Source: Solirubrobacteraceae bacterium (GTDB lineage: Bacteria > Actinomycetota > Thermoleophilia > Solirubrobacterales > Solirubrobacteraceae). From it: DNA of 64,000 bases. Position 1 is the first letter of the stretch. Each line of letters begins with the position of its first letter. The notes under the pieces are model-generated. The model was not told the origin of the DNA and did no database searches. It saw only the letters and a program-made list of their open reading frames with translations. The stretch is taken from positions 1-64,000 of the forward strand of contig JANWIP010000010.1 in NCBI GenBank assembly GCA_025449845.1, read 5' to 3'. This document shows, in pieces, positions 54,702-63,340 of this stretch. The translations under genes were made by a program, and so were the position numbers.

Positions 54702-55598
54702 CTACTTCAACCGCCCAAACGCGACCGGGAAGATACTGCCGTCCGGCACGGTAATGGCCGAGGTCATGCCACCCTGCGGCCCGACCGACACGTAGTAGTA
54801 GCGGAGGGCGTTCATCCCGTTTGGCTCGTCGGCAATCGCGAGCTTCGGACAGATGATCACACGGGAGCTATGGAGCGTGACAACAGCCCAGACACGCTGA
54901 GGGAGTCCCGGAGGCAGGTCACCGTTGTAGCCAACCAGTTCGACGGTGAAGTCGGCCTTATCTCCCCCCGGACCGCGCGCAGTCTGGTTGGTAACCAACG
55001 GATGCTTGCAGCTTGAGCCGGGTCTCTCCCGTTCCGCTCGTTTGATGCACTGGGCCCTGATCTGGCTGCCGGGCAGGTAGTCTTCTTTGCACTGGCTGAC
55101 GGACGGCGAGGGTGGCGGGGGAAGCACTGCCGGTATAACCCGGAAGCTCACGTCGGCCCCGGCGGTCGTGCCGACACTGTTACGGGCCACGATCCGGAAG
55201 TGGTAGGTCGCGCCCTGTCTGAGCCCGCTGACCGGAGCGCCCGCGACGAGCTTCGGTCCGTCCCCGGTGAGCGGAGCCGTACCCCGACCGGAGGGGTACA
55301 GCGTGCGGCCGTACCGGGTGGTCGGGCCGTATTCAAACCAAAACGATGTCGGAGCGCCGCTTGTCCCCACCGTCCCTGAAAGCGTGACCGTCCCTTTGGA
55401 GTCGATCGCCGCTTCCCCAGTCACCGCCGACGGCGCGGGCTGCGCGACGGGCGGGACGGGAGCCGTCGGAACGTATGGCGGAGCTGGCGGGACCGGCGGC
55501 ATCGGCAGGGGAGGGTCCGATGGTGCGGTGGCAGGAAGCGCCAGCAGCGCCAGGGCCAGCACCACGCACGCGGCCAGCCTGGTTGTGGTCGGGATCAA
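54702..55598 (-). CDS. Secreted protein with FN3-like domain
   Basis: A 298-residue exported protein. Signal peptide MIPTTTRLAACVVLALALLA, then a Pro-rich linker. An Ig/fibronectin-III-like domain follows: FWFEYGPTTRYGRTLYPSG, GLRQGATYHFRIVARNSVGT. The C-terminal half has paired cysteines (QCKEDYLPGS, IRAQCIKR, SCKHPLV) and may be a separate fold. Likely extracellular adhesion-like or matrix protein. No precise family. Confidence 0.65.
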   Translation of the reverse strand: MIPTTTRLAACVVLALALLALPATAPSDPPLPMPPVPPAPPYVPTAPVPPVAQPAPSAVTGEAAIDSKGTVTLSGTVGTSGAPTSFWFEYGPTTRYGRTLYPSGRGTAPLTGDGPKLVAGAPVSGLRQGATYHFRIVARNSVGTTAGADVSFRVIPAVLPPPPSPSVSQCKEDYLPGSQIRAQCIKRAERERPGSSCKHPLVTNQTARGPGGDKADFTVELVGYNGDLPPGLPQRVWAVVTLHSSRVIICPKLAIADEPNGMNALRYYYVSVGPQGGMTSAITVPDGSIFPVAFGRLK

Positions 55599-55757
55599 TC
55601 GAGACGCCCCCTTCGGCTCGTAGTTCGCGCGGCGGCTATCACCCAGCGCACCAGGCGGGCTCTACCGCGATGTCATGGGCCACCGTAGCGGATTGTCTGC
55701 GGCCATGTCTACCCCGATGTCATTGCGATAGGGGAAGGGGCGCGTGAGGCTGGCGGA

Positions 55758-56024
55758 ATGTCCGCCGCTCCGGCTTTTCAACACGCCCTCGGCCTAGCCG
55801 TCAAACACCGCCGAGAAGAACTCAAGCTCACCCAAGAGCAGCTCGCCAACGACACCGACCTGCACCAGCGCTGGATCTCCAACGTCGAGACCGGCAAGCG
55901 CAACCCCAGCTATGCCAGCCTCCGCCGCCTGGCTGCCGGGCTCGAACTCTCCGCCTCCGAACTAATCGCCCGCACCGAGCAGATCGAGGCCAGCCAGAGC
56001 AACACCGTCAACGCCACCCGATAA
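55758..56024 (+). CDS. XRE family transcriptional regulator
   Basis: An 88-residue helix-turn-helix protein: LAVKHRREELKLTQEQLAND, then LHQRWISNVETGKRNPSYAS and LRRLAAGLELSASEL. Cro/CI-type fold, no effector domain. Typical of a mobile-element regulator. Divergent from the secreted-protein gene. Confidence 0.85.
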   Translation: MSAAPAFQHALGLAVKHRREELKLTQEQLANDTDLHQRWISNVETGKRNPSYASLRRLAAGLELSASELIARTEQIEASQSNTVNATR

Positions 56025-56188
56025 CCCACAGAGTCAGGCCATCACAGCGTGACTTCACAGAGGCGCAGAATCACAGTTTGACCTATCACCTCGCGCACTC
56101 CTACGGTGGGGCGCTCTAATCAAAGCGGCTCCGACGCAGGGCACGAACCCCAGCGCCGGAGCCTCGACACAAGGAGACAACGCTCCCC

Positions 56189-56440
56189 ATGTCTGACGCG
56201 AATCCTAACCCCACACCTGCCCATCGAGAAGACAACGCCGACGGGAACATCCTGCTGTGGCTCACCGAAGGCGACGCCCAGCGCCCCTGGTCGGTCGATG
56301 AGATCATCCGCGAACTGGGAAACCACAACGACGCCACCGACGCCCTCAGCCGCCTATACGCCGTCGGGCTCATCCACCGCCTGGGCGAGTACGTCTGGGC
56401 CACCCGCGCCGCACTCCGGGCAGAGGAGATCGCCATATAA
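56189..56440 (+). CDS. Small winged-helix-like protein
   Basis: An 83-residue protein, MSDANPNPTPAHREDNADGN followed by a helix-turn-helix-like part PWSVDEIIRELGNHNDATDA and YAVGLIHRLGEYVWATRAA. Probably a small DNA-binding regulator of the MarR/winged-helix shape. AAGGAG lies twelve bases ahead. Same strand as the XRE gene. Confidence 0.55.
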   Translation: MSDANPNPTPAHREDNADGNILLWLTEGDAQRPWSVDEIIRELGNHNDATDALSRLYAVGLIHRLGEYVWATRAALRAEEIAI

Positions 56441-56501
56441 GACCAACAGCCAGAGCCGCCGCGCCCACCAGCTGCCAGCGCGGCGGCTCCCGGCCCTTGC
56501 G

Positions 56502-56888
56502 CTACGACACGGGTCGCCGCGTACCGCCCGGCAGCTCGTTGAGCACGATGCTGGCGATCTCGGCGACGCTCGCCGCCTGCTTGAGCACCGGGGCCGACTT
56601 CGCCCCCGGCTCATCAATGAGCTGGAGCGCCCGACCCAACAACCGCCGGAAGATACCCCGGATCTCATCCGACGCCAGCGTGATCGCATACACCTCCTTG
56701 CGACCCCGCGGCTCCCACCCGATCTGATCCAGCAACCGCATGTCCTCCTCAAACCGGACACGCAACCGCCGCGCCAGATGCAGCTCACCGCCCCGGATGA
56801 GGGTGGTCAGATCCGCGACAGCGCCGATGTCCACCAGGAGGTACTGGTACACCTCATCCCGCTGAGAACCAACCAAGAAAATACCCAT
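56502..56888 (-). CDS. Hypothetical protein
   Basis: A 128-residue soluble protein starting MGIFLVGSQRDEVYQYLLVD, then a helical arginine-rich part (HLARRLRVRFEEDMRLLDQI). No recognised motif. Convergent to the 83-residue gene. Confidence 0.45.
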   Translation of the reverse strand: MGIFLVGSQRDEVYQYLLVDIGAVADLTTLIRGGELHLARRLRVRFEEDMRLLDQIGWEPRGRKEVYAITLASDEIRGIFRRLLGRALQLIDEPGAKSAPVLKQAASVAEIASIVLNELPGGTRRPVS

Positions 56889-57077
56889 CCAAAAACCTCC
56901 ATCGGGTCAGGCCAAGGACCACCAACCGCAGCCCCGGCCACTATTTACAGAAAACCCGATGAAGCCATGAGCCAGGGCGATAGGGCAAGGTGTGAAAACA
57001 CCAATCAGAGCAACCCCAAACGCCGTAGCCAATTAAGCACCTTCCTATATAATGAATACATCACATTGGAGGCCGAC

Positions 57078-57323
57078 ATGGATGCAGACGACGTCACAAA
57101 TATGTTCATCAACCCGTTCTATGCCATCAACATCGAGCCCGACCTGGCCGTAGAGCATGAGCCGCTAGTGTCGGAGGCTGATTGGGTACGAGCCAACCTC
57201 AAGCTCATGGACGAGATCGGCGCCCAAGAATGGCTAGAGCGCCTACTGGCCGTCCTACAAGGAGCCGGCCCACGCAACCCTGACGAACTGGCAATCCCTA
57301 GCGATGAGCCGGAGGACATATAG
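57078..57323 (+). CDS. Hypothetical 81-residue acidic protein
   Basis: Starts at ATG 57078 with GGAGG six bases upstream: MDADDVTNMFINPFYAINIE, continuing AEWV-type helices and ending in a Glu/Asp-rich tail. The frame is open much further upstream but that part is rich in unlikely Pro/Arg sequence, so I reject it. Function unknown. Could be an antitoxin-size protein. Confidence 0.5.
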   Translation: MDADDVTNMFINPFYAINIEPDLAVEHEPLVSEADWVRANLKLMDEIGAQEWLERLLAVLQGAGPRNPDELAIPSDEPEDI

Positions 57324-57401
57324 GAGCTCACGTCGCAATGGCTCTTGTGCAACAACGTACTAGGTCGAGGTCGCTAGACATCCGCCACGACAGGTGAACC
57401 G

Positions 57402-58481
57402 TCAGGACTCGTTCAGCTCTCCAGCAATGGGGCGTAGCATTAGCTCTCGAACGGCCTCGAAGTTGTTGCTTGGCTGCGCCAATGCCCACATCATCTTTAC
57501 GATAGCTGTCTCTGTAAGCATATCCCTCAAAAATACACCGCCAGCAGCTTGAATGGCAATCGTTGTTTCGTATGTCTTCCCGTTACTCTCCGGCGATTCA
57601 ACAACCGTAGTTCCTACGACTATTCCCTTAGCAGTGCATCGATGGATAAATCTGGTCACTGAGAAACGGTCATCTGTATCGGGGCCGGTCGCTGACGCGT
57701 AAAGCTCGACTACGACTCCACGAATTCCACCGCGTGTGGCTGCATCAAAAGCAATGTCTAGATCAAGGCCTGGATACAAGCGGAGCGCCAATACGTGCTC
57801 ATCGATGGCTGATACATACGGACGATCAACGCGCGCCAAGTGTAACTGTCTCTCGACTAGCGTGTCGGATTCAACCACACCAACGAGATCTCGATTTATG
57901 GAGGCAAAAGCGTTCTGCGAAGCTCGGAGCTTACGCACTCGGGTGCCAAGATGAACGAGTCCCGGGAGATTAGGTCCTCCAGCAAATGCGACGTAAGTTC
58001 CGCGCTGAAGTTTCTGCGCGGCTACAAGGGCCGCGTGAACGTTCCTTGCTGCGTCAGAGCGAGGATGTCCCGAAGGCAGGATAGATCCGGTCAGAATAAT
58101 CGGTCGATCGATATCCGCAAGCAAGAAGCTCATGGCCGCTGCTGTATACGCCATCGTGTCGGTCCCGTGGAGAATCAAGACACTTGTCACGCTCCTGGCC
58201 TCGATGAGGTCTCGGGCGGCATCTGCGATCAGAATCCAGTCCCGCGGCTCAAGATTCTCCGACAGCTGTCGGAGCGGCGACGCGACAGCAATATCTGGCT
58301 CGCCCGGTCCCGGCCATACGCTGGCGAGAAGTCCGGCCTCAGCCTGGGTGGGGTCCTGACCGACCGAGAGGACAGAGTCGTCTTCCTCGGCACCGATGGT
58401 GCCTCCCGTCAGTACGAGACCGACCAAACAAGCTTGACCATCTTTGTCTCTGTCCACGCGCTGACTTAGCGCTTGCGTCAT
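57402..58481 (-). CDS. Asparaginase/glutaminase-fold protein
   Basis: A 359-residue enzyme of the type I/II asparaginase family. First catalytic threonine lies in LVLTGGTIGAEEDDS, the second site is ILHGTDTMAYTAAAM, and a substrate loop is RPIILTGSILPSGHPRSDAA. The C-terminal domain keeps the KxxxKMMWAL-like helix (TAIVKMMWAL). The frame is open to 58673, but ATG 58481 has AAGGA about eight bases ahead and gives the normal length. In an accessory region of lower GC, it may not be ordinary nitrogen metabolism. Neighbours suggest a defence or stress cassette, which is inference. Confidence 0.8.
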   Translation of the reverse strand: MTQALSQRVDRDKDGQACLVGLVLTGGTIGAEEDDSVLSVGQDPTQAEAGLLASVWPGPGEPDIAVASPLRQLSENLEPRDWILIADAARDLIEARSVTSVLILHGTDTMAYTAAAMSFLLADIDRPIILTGSILPSGHPRSDAARNVHAALVAAQKLQRGTYVAFAGGPNLPGLVHLGTRVRKLRASQNAFASINRDLVGVVESDTLVERQLHLARVDRPYVSAIDEHVLALRLYPGLDLDIAFDAATRGGIRGVVVELYASATGPDTDDRFSVTRFIHRCTAKGIVVGTTVVESPESNGKTYETTIAIQAAGGVFLRDMLTETAIVKMMWALAQPSNNFEAVRELMLRPIAGELNES

Positions 58482-59024
58482 TAGCGTATCCTTCTCTGGC
58501 TGGCGCTCGACAACAGCCGGCGTGGTCGTGGAGGCCGCTAGCCTCTCATCGGCCTGGCGGTGGCGAACCTTGAGGAGCCGTCTCACCAGCCCATACCTGT
58601 TGTCGCCAGCCAGCCTGTCTTGAGACGAGGCGTCGAAAGCGCCACGCTCTATTAGGTTGTCAGCAGAGGACATGATGGAGCCAATATATCTAGTCGGCGG
58701 GCCATTCCTCTAGCCCCAGCATACGCCGAGCGGTCCTTGCCCCGCAAGCCTATGCGCTGCCACGATCAACGGTTTCATCGGCCGAATCTACAGCTTTTTT
58801 ACCCGCTGTGCAGCACTCTATTCGCGGTATCGGCGGAACGTCCTTCCGAGGGGCACTCCGCACGAGCGACGTACCCCGGAGAGCAAGGATCAACATACGG
58901 GCGAACACCTGTTCGCCCGTAGAGGCTCTCGGACGCCCTGACGGGGAGCGCACAAAGGTCACTTGCTCCACAGATTCCTATATCCTGCACTTAGAGCAGC
59001 CGCGGCAACGAACCGAGGGGATCG
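58482..59024. other. Divergent intergenic region with LexA box
   Basis: About 540 bases if the asparaginase starts at 58481 (350 if it starts at 58673). It holds a near-perfect LexA-type palindrome at 58897-58920, a run of seven T near 58794, and promoter-like TATATCC near 58979. No other gene is seen. Confidence 0.5.
58897..58920. promoter_or_regulatory. Extended LexA-box palindrome
   Basis: Perfect inverted repeat with 10-base arms around a 4-base spacer (ACCT). The core CGAAC-N4-GTTCG is identical in form to the box upstream of lexA. It lies 105 bases before the two-TM gene at 59025, and further from the leftward asparaginase gene. Confidence 0.7.
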
Positions 59025-59957
59025 ATGGAGAGCGAGGCACAACAATCGCGCGACGGGCCACCTAGTAGCGATCTGCATCTAGGGGGTCCTCAAGGCCAGC
59101 ATCCCGGCGCTAGCTCAGGTTCGTCCGAGCGCGTGCGTCGAGAGACAGCAATTCTGGCAGCAGGGGTTACGGCCGTTCCCTTACTGATAGCGGGAGGTAT
59201 CAGCGTTATCCCACAGCTTCACGGAGTTTGGCCCACTGCTGTCGGAGTTTCTATCCTAGCAGTGATAACCGTGGTAGTCGGAGTCGGGATTGTGCGGAGT
59301 GCGCGCCAGCTTTTGGTCGGAGAAGCAGCCGATACAGAAGTTGTTGCATATCGAGACGATCGAGAGACCGGGATTCTCCTTAAAGGCAATATCGAGAACG
59401 TTTCTCTGCGTGTAAGCACTATTCATAAAATAATCGACGCCCTAACCTTCGCAATCCCGCCGGAGTCGAGGCAGGATGCCCTCTATACATGCGGCTATGC
59501 CGTTGGTCAGAGCTGGGCCTCTGAGTTTCGTCGGGAACTGCCCCGACTTGAAATCGGCCGTGATGATGTATTTCGTCAGCTACTCAAGTGGAGCGAGTAT
59601 GATGCAACAGCAGGCATGGGCAGACTCACAGTCGCTATTAACCCACACACCGCCGAGGGAGTGATTACATTGGCCAACGGGTTTCTGTCGCGCGCCTCTT
59701 CGAACTTTCCCCTCAACTGGTGGTTTGCTGGATATCTTGCGGGCACACTTCACGAACTTCTTGAGCGGTCAGCAAGAGTAGAAGTAGTTGATCCGACCGA
59801 GCACCCCTCAAGGACGGCGCTCTTTCGAGTGGTGTCCGAGAGCGCGCGATCCAGTCGCGCCGTGCCAATGCTTCGACCTGTTGACCCTCGCTCGGTTGCG
59901 CGTGGAAAAGTGTGGTTAAAGAGATTAAGAACACCACTGATGGACGAAACCCCTTAA
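59025..59957 (+). CDS. Two-TM protein with V4R-like domain
   Basis: A 310-residue protein. Two membrane helices at about 42-64 and 69-91 follow a hydrophilic head. The cytoplasmic part has GYAVGQSWASEFRRELPRLE, GMGRLTVAINPHTAEGVITL and FAGYLAGTLHELLERS, an order matching V4R domains (small-molecule/heme-like binding), but the conserved cysteines of many V4R proteins are absent. The ATG has AGGGG six bases upstream. A LexA-type box is ahead of it. It is convergent to the HEPN gene. Could be a membrane sensor. Confidence 0.55.
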   Translation: MESEAQQSRDGPPSSDLHLGGPQGQHPGASSGSSERVRRETAILAAGVTAVPLLIAGGISVIPQLHGVWPTAVGVSILAVITVVVGVGIVRSARQLLVGEAADTEVVAYRDDRETGILLKGNIENVSLRVSTIHKIIDALTFAIPPESRQDALYTCGYAVGQSWASEFRRELPRLEIGRDDVFRQLLKWSEYDATAGMGRLTVAINPHTAEGVITLANGFLSRASSNFPLNWWFAGYLAGTLHELLERSARVEVVDPTEHPSRTALFRVVSESARSSRAVPMLRPVDPRSVARGKVWLKRLRTPLMDETP

Positions 59958-60025
59958 AGGCAACGCTTAAGCAGTCTGGAGCGCGTCGCTAAGTCTGCTT
60001 GTGCGACATTTATTGAGAGTCTGAC

Positions 60026-60751
60026 TCACGGATAGGCACGATGGGCATCGAGATGATCGTCCAGTATCTGAACGAACACCTGCACATCGCTCAACATCTT
60101 GCTAGCGGCAGCTAGCGTTAGTCCTTGCACGGCCGACTTGGGACGATCGCAATTGTGGACAATATCGTGCCGCCGCTGGATGATTTCCGTTATGCGACCT
60201 AGAAGAACAGCAATTGCTTTCTTTGTGGCCTTTTGCTTGCGTTCCCCACTAAGACCGACATATGCGGAGTGATCAATCCCCGTAAGACGCTTCCTGTTTA
60301 GGGCTATGTACGACTCGATGAGATCACCCCACAGCTTATGGCTCCGTTTGAGGGCAGGGTTGAATAACTCTTTGATACGCCAGGTTTGTAGCACGTTGTC
60401 CTTCTCCATCAGTGTACGTGCGGACATCCTCAGGCCCCAATTCTCGCGCTGCTGATACTCGGCTATCAACGGACCGACCGGCATCCGTAGGCTCGCGTAA
60501 GCGGCTGGAATCTCCTCTCCGGTTTGGCGGCAACCTTTCAGCGTTCGCGCCAAGACATCGACGAAAGCATCACAAAGATATGCGTCGAGAGCACCTACTC
60601 CGAAGGCGACAGAGCAGCGTGCAATATCAATGGTCACTGGCAAGTCCGGTTGCCTAGTCGAGCGGGCCTTGATAAGCAGCATGATGGCCCGCGCAATGTC
60701 TTCGTCAAAATGTTTGCGTGCGGTTCGCGGGATAGTCGAACGATAGATCAC
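60026..60751 (-). CDS. HEPN domain protein (RiboL-PSP type)
   Basis: A 241-residue helical protein with a HEPN RNase motif R194-x4-H199 (RRHDIVHNCDRP). The first helices (IARCSVAFGVGALDAYLCDA) fit the HEPN opening. HEPN proteins are often RNases that act as toxins or abortive-infection effectors. GTG 60751 is the start and no strong ribosome site is seen. No obvious antitoxin (MNT) partner lies beside it. Neighbours: V4R-like two-TM protein and coiled-coil tail-anchored protein. Confidence 0.7.
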   Translation of the reverse strand: MIYRSTIPRTARKHFDEDIARAIMLLIKARSTRQPDLPVTIDIARCSVAFGVGALDAYLCDAFVDVLARTLKGCRQTGEEIPAAYASLRMPVGPLIAEYQQRENWGLRMSARTLMEKDNVLQTWRIKELFNPALKRSHKLWGDLIESYIALNRKRLTGIDHSAYVGLSGERKQKATKKAIAVLLGRITEIIQRRHDIVHNCDRPKSAVQGLTLAAASKMLSDVQVFVQILDDHLDAHRAYP

Positions 60752-60800
60752 TCAGGATCGACACAGTGGCACGTCCGAGGCGATTGATTGCCGAAGTAGA

Positions 60801-61700
60801 TCAGGCGATTACTGCGATCACCGCAGCCAGTCCCGCGATCACGCTGAGGCAGGTGAGGGCAACCAGTTGCACCGTGAGCTTGACCAGACGTGCATTCAGG
60901 TCCTCCGAGCGCGTCTGAGCAGCGATCTCCCGTGCCTCTGCTTCCTCGGCCCGTCTAACCGAGTCGGCCTCTCGCTCGGCCGACTCGACCAGGGCGGCCT
61001 CCATCGCCTGCATCGCGCGCACCATCTCCTTATCGCGCTCAACCTGCGCGCGACGATCCGCCGCAATGGCTTCCCCGGCCTCTGTGGCCGCGTGCCGTAG
61101 ACCACTCAACTCTTCCGACAGTTTCTCGTGCGGTGCTGGTGCCAACGGCAAGTCGATCATCGCTCCCCGCGATCCTTGAGGGGTGCCCCATGCCTCAATC
61201 ATCTCGCTTTGCGACTCCCACGCCTTACTGGGAGTGCGCATAGCCTCGATCGGGTCGAATGCCTTGGTCGTCCCTATCGTGCTCAACGTCGAGCTGCCAG
61301 TGCTGCTCTGGCCATCCCAGAGCTTCGAATCAACTGCGGCAGTCCTTGCGGCAGCCTCTATGCCCTGGGTCAGACCCAAGGCCGACGCACCACGAACCGC
61401 CTGGCTTTGGGTCAGCGCGCAAGCCATTGCGCTTCCATTCCGTTCCGCGACCGCGCGTGCTGCGGCCTGGAGACTCGACTGCCCAGCGATGGCCTGCGCA
61501 GCGCCAATGGATGTGGAATCTGGAAAGGCGGCGCGCGCTGCTCTGGCTCCGACCATCTCAATCCCCGTCAACCGCGATGCAGCAGCCCGGATGGCTTGAC
61601 CGCGGTTGAGCGCGTCCACTAGCGCCTTGCCGGGAGAATCTTGCGGCATAAGCCGCGACGGGTCAAACATCGTAGGGTGCCGTCGGCCAGGCACTGGCAT
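60801..61700 (-). CDS. Coiled-coil protein with C-terminal membrane helix
   Basis: A 299-residue protein. Alanine-rich, helical N-terminal half with repeats of SQAVRGASA type, then a charged coiled coil (about 190-265), and a final hydrophobic run VQLVALTCLSVIAGLAAVIA with no tail, so it is tail-anchored. ATG 61700 has AGGAGG six bases upstream, and a near-consensus LexA box lies 22-36 bases upstream. Function unknown. SOS-linked expression is plausible. Confidence 0.55.
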   Translation of the reverse strand: MPVPGRRHPTMFDPSRLMPQDSPGKALVDALNRGQAIRAAASRLTGIEMVGARAARAAFPDSTSIGAAQAIAGQSSLQAAARAVAERNGSAMACALTQSQAVRGASALGLTQGIEAAARTAAVDSKLWDGQSSTGSSTLSTIGTTKAFDPIEAMRTPSKAWESQSEMIEAWGTPQGSRGAMIDLPLAPAPHEKLSEELSGLRHAATEAGEAIAADRRAQVERDKEMVRAMQAMEAALVESAEREADSVRRAEEAEAREIAAQTRSEDLNARLVKLTVQLVALTCLSVIAGLAAVIAVIA

Positions 61701-61721
61701 AGCAGCCTCCTATGGACCATA

Positions 61722-61736
61722 GGGAACAGATGTTCG
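61722..61736 (-). promoter_or_regulatory. Near-consensus LexA box before coiled-coil gene
   Basis: Read leftward, CGAACATCTGTTCC: the half-site CGAAC is exact, the spacer ATCT equals that of the lexA box, and the other half differs by one base. It overlaps the likely promoter or leader of the gene at 61700. Confidence 0.6.
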
Positions 61737-61794
61737 TATGGTTGCAGATCCCGCAGATGGACCGCTCGGACCGTTGATTGGGATTCGAACTCAG

Positions 61795-62040
61795 CTATGA
61801 CGCCTTGCGGATTGCTTCGGCTGCTCGCCGCCGGGCTTGCCTAGCGACCGGCTCCATGAGATGATCGAGGAGAGGGGCCAAGTTCGGTTTTTGTTCGCCC
61901 CTCCGCATAGAAAACCCCTGCAAATCTGATGTTACTGGGTTGATATCTAGCCAGACTATTCCGATGGGTGGGGCACGTGACAACGCCGTGGCAATATTCG
62001 CGGCCATGTGCGTTTGTGACCACGACAGCAGCCGCGCCAT
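61795..62040 (-). CDS. Doubtful 81-residue frame
   Basis: Reads MARLLSWSQTHMAANIATAL, then IGIVWLDINPVTSDLQGFSM. No ribosome binding site and no family match. It may be a decayed fragment of a larger protein. Confidence 0.25.
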   Translation of the reverse strand: MARLLSWSQTHMAANIATALSRAPPIGIVWLDINPVTSDLQGFSMRRGEQKPNLAPLLDHLMEPVARQARRRAAEAIRKAS

Positions 62041-62158
62041 TGGGCTGCGACAGTTCTCGCCGGCCTCGGGGTGAAGCGGCTCGGTTCCCTGGCTGGATCA
62101 GGCGGTGTCCTCGATAGCGCGCAGTCGGCGGGGATCGGGGGGAAGACCTCGCCAGATA

Positions 62159-62785
62159 TCACGCGTCTTCACCGTCGGCCCACTGCTCGACTGGGAGGTT
62201 TGTGCTGAAGAGGGCAAGCGTCTCGCCAAGTCGACTGGCTGAGGGAGCGATCACGCCATAGCGGCCGAGCTGGTGGGCCGCGGCGCCTATTGCTTGGCAG
62301 CGTTCGTATTCCCCCGGCTCTGAAAACAGGTCGTTGTCGGTGATGTCGACTGTGGTGGCGCCGGCGGAGGATGTGCTGTTCTGCGGGGCGCGAATGTCGG
62401 AGAGCGCGAGCACTCCGAGCAGGCGCTCGTCGTTGTCGAGGACCGGGTAGAGGCGTTGGCGGCGTAGCTCGGAGCCCTCGGGGAGCTGCTCGTAGAGCTC
62501 TGCGACGGTTGAGTGTGGCGCGACCGTGAGAACGTCGGTTTGCATGACGTCGCGGACGAGCAGCGCGTGCAGCGGGTCGACTTCGTACTCGCGGGTGACG
62601 TGGTAGCCGCGGCGGGCGATCTTCTCGGTCAGGATCGAGCGCCGCAGTGTCAGGACGCTGATGAGGTGTGCGATCGTGCAGGCGGCGAGGAGTGGCAGGA
62701 GCGCTCCGATGTCGTGTGTCAGCTCGAGCGCGAAGACGATGCTGGTGAAGGCGAGCGCATCACGCAGGGCTAGCGCGGCGGCTAG
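62159..62785 (-). pseudogene. ClC chloride channel C-terminus (5'-truncated)
   Basis: Sequence from DALAFTSIVFALELTHDIGA on matches the last membrane helices of ClC channels, then RRSILTEKIARRGYHVTREY and the CBS domains (VRDVMQTDVLTVAPHS, then DNDERLLGVLALSDI). The N-terminal 70 percent with the selectivity filter is missing, and the frame upstream is joined to unrelated sequence of the STAS gene in another frame. Probably a gene cut by rearrangement. Confidence 0.75.
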
Positions 62786-63159
62786 ATCTGGGGATCGTCG
62801 CTCGGCGCGACGTCGCCCGCGAGCTCGGGGTCGCAGAAGGGAAGGATCTCGTTCATCCCGCTGAGCTCGAACAGGCGCTGTACGTTCGCTGGGCCGGGGA
62901 TGATCCGCAGCTCGTGGCCTCGTGCGATGCACTGTTCATGGCCTCCCATGAGTGCGCGTAGGCCGCTTGAGTCGATGAACGTGAGGTTTCTGAGGTCGAC
63001 GACTATGCGTTGTGCTTCGCTTGTGGCAGCGTCTGCGAGGGCCGCTTCGATGTTGGGGGCGCCCAAGAGGTCCGCTTCGCCGTTCAGGGCGATGGTGTGA
63101 GCCTCCGGTGTACTCGCCACCTCGATGGTCAGGTAGGGATGCTGACTGTTCACCTTCAC
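62782..63159 (-). CDS. STAS domain protein (anti-sigma factor antagonist)
   Basis: A 125-residue SpoIIAA/RsbV-like protein. The phosphorylatable serine is in RNLTFIDSSGLRALMGG. HTIALNGEADLLGAPNIEAA is the STAS start. In partner switching it would bind an RsbW-like kinase when dephosphorylated. Near a second STAS gene and an HATPase gene. Confidence 0.88.
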   Translation of the reverse strand: MKVNSQHPYLTIEVASTPEAHTIALNGEADLLGAPNIEAALADAATSEAQRIVVDLRNLTFIDSSGLRALMGGHEQCIARGHELRIIPGPANVQRLFELSGMNEILPFCDPELAGDVAPSDDPQI

Positions 63160-63340
63160 CCTCTGTTTTGGGGCGAGCGCGTCGCCTGTGGATTGTAAGC
63201 GGGTGCGGTGGTGGCGAGGCTCTTCTGTGTTTGTGGTCGGGGAGCTTCTTCGGCCATGACGGGCGGGGGTGGTTGCTGGGCAAGTCTACTGCCCGTCCAG
63301 CGACGTTCCGCCGAGGTCGTGGCGGCTTCAGAAGCTGTGG

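Larger units (their letters stand above)
61701..62158. other. Junction region without a convincing gene
   Basis: Contains the LexA-like box, a tRNA-like GATTCGAAC segment near 61782, and an 81-codon frame at 61795-62040 of unclear status. It may hold the right end of the element. No att repeat of tRNA-Leu was found here. Confidence 0.35.

Noticed and set aside
56106..57323. One long rightward frame through 56106-57323
   Set aside because: The upstream part is Pro/Arg/Thr-biased and overlaps better genes. Only the last 81 codons, with a good ribosome site, are kept.
61775..61805. GATTCGAAC sequence that looks like a tRNA T arm, a possible att site
   Set aside because: The rest of a tRNA cannot be folded around it and it does not repeat the tRNA-Leu end.
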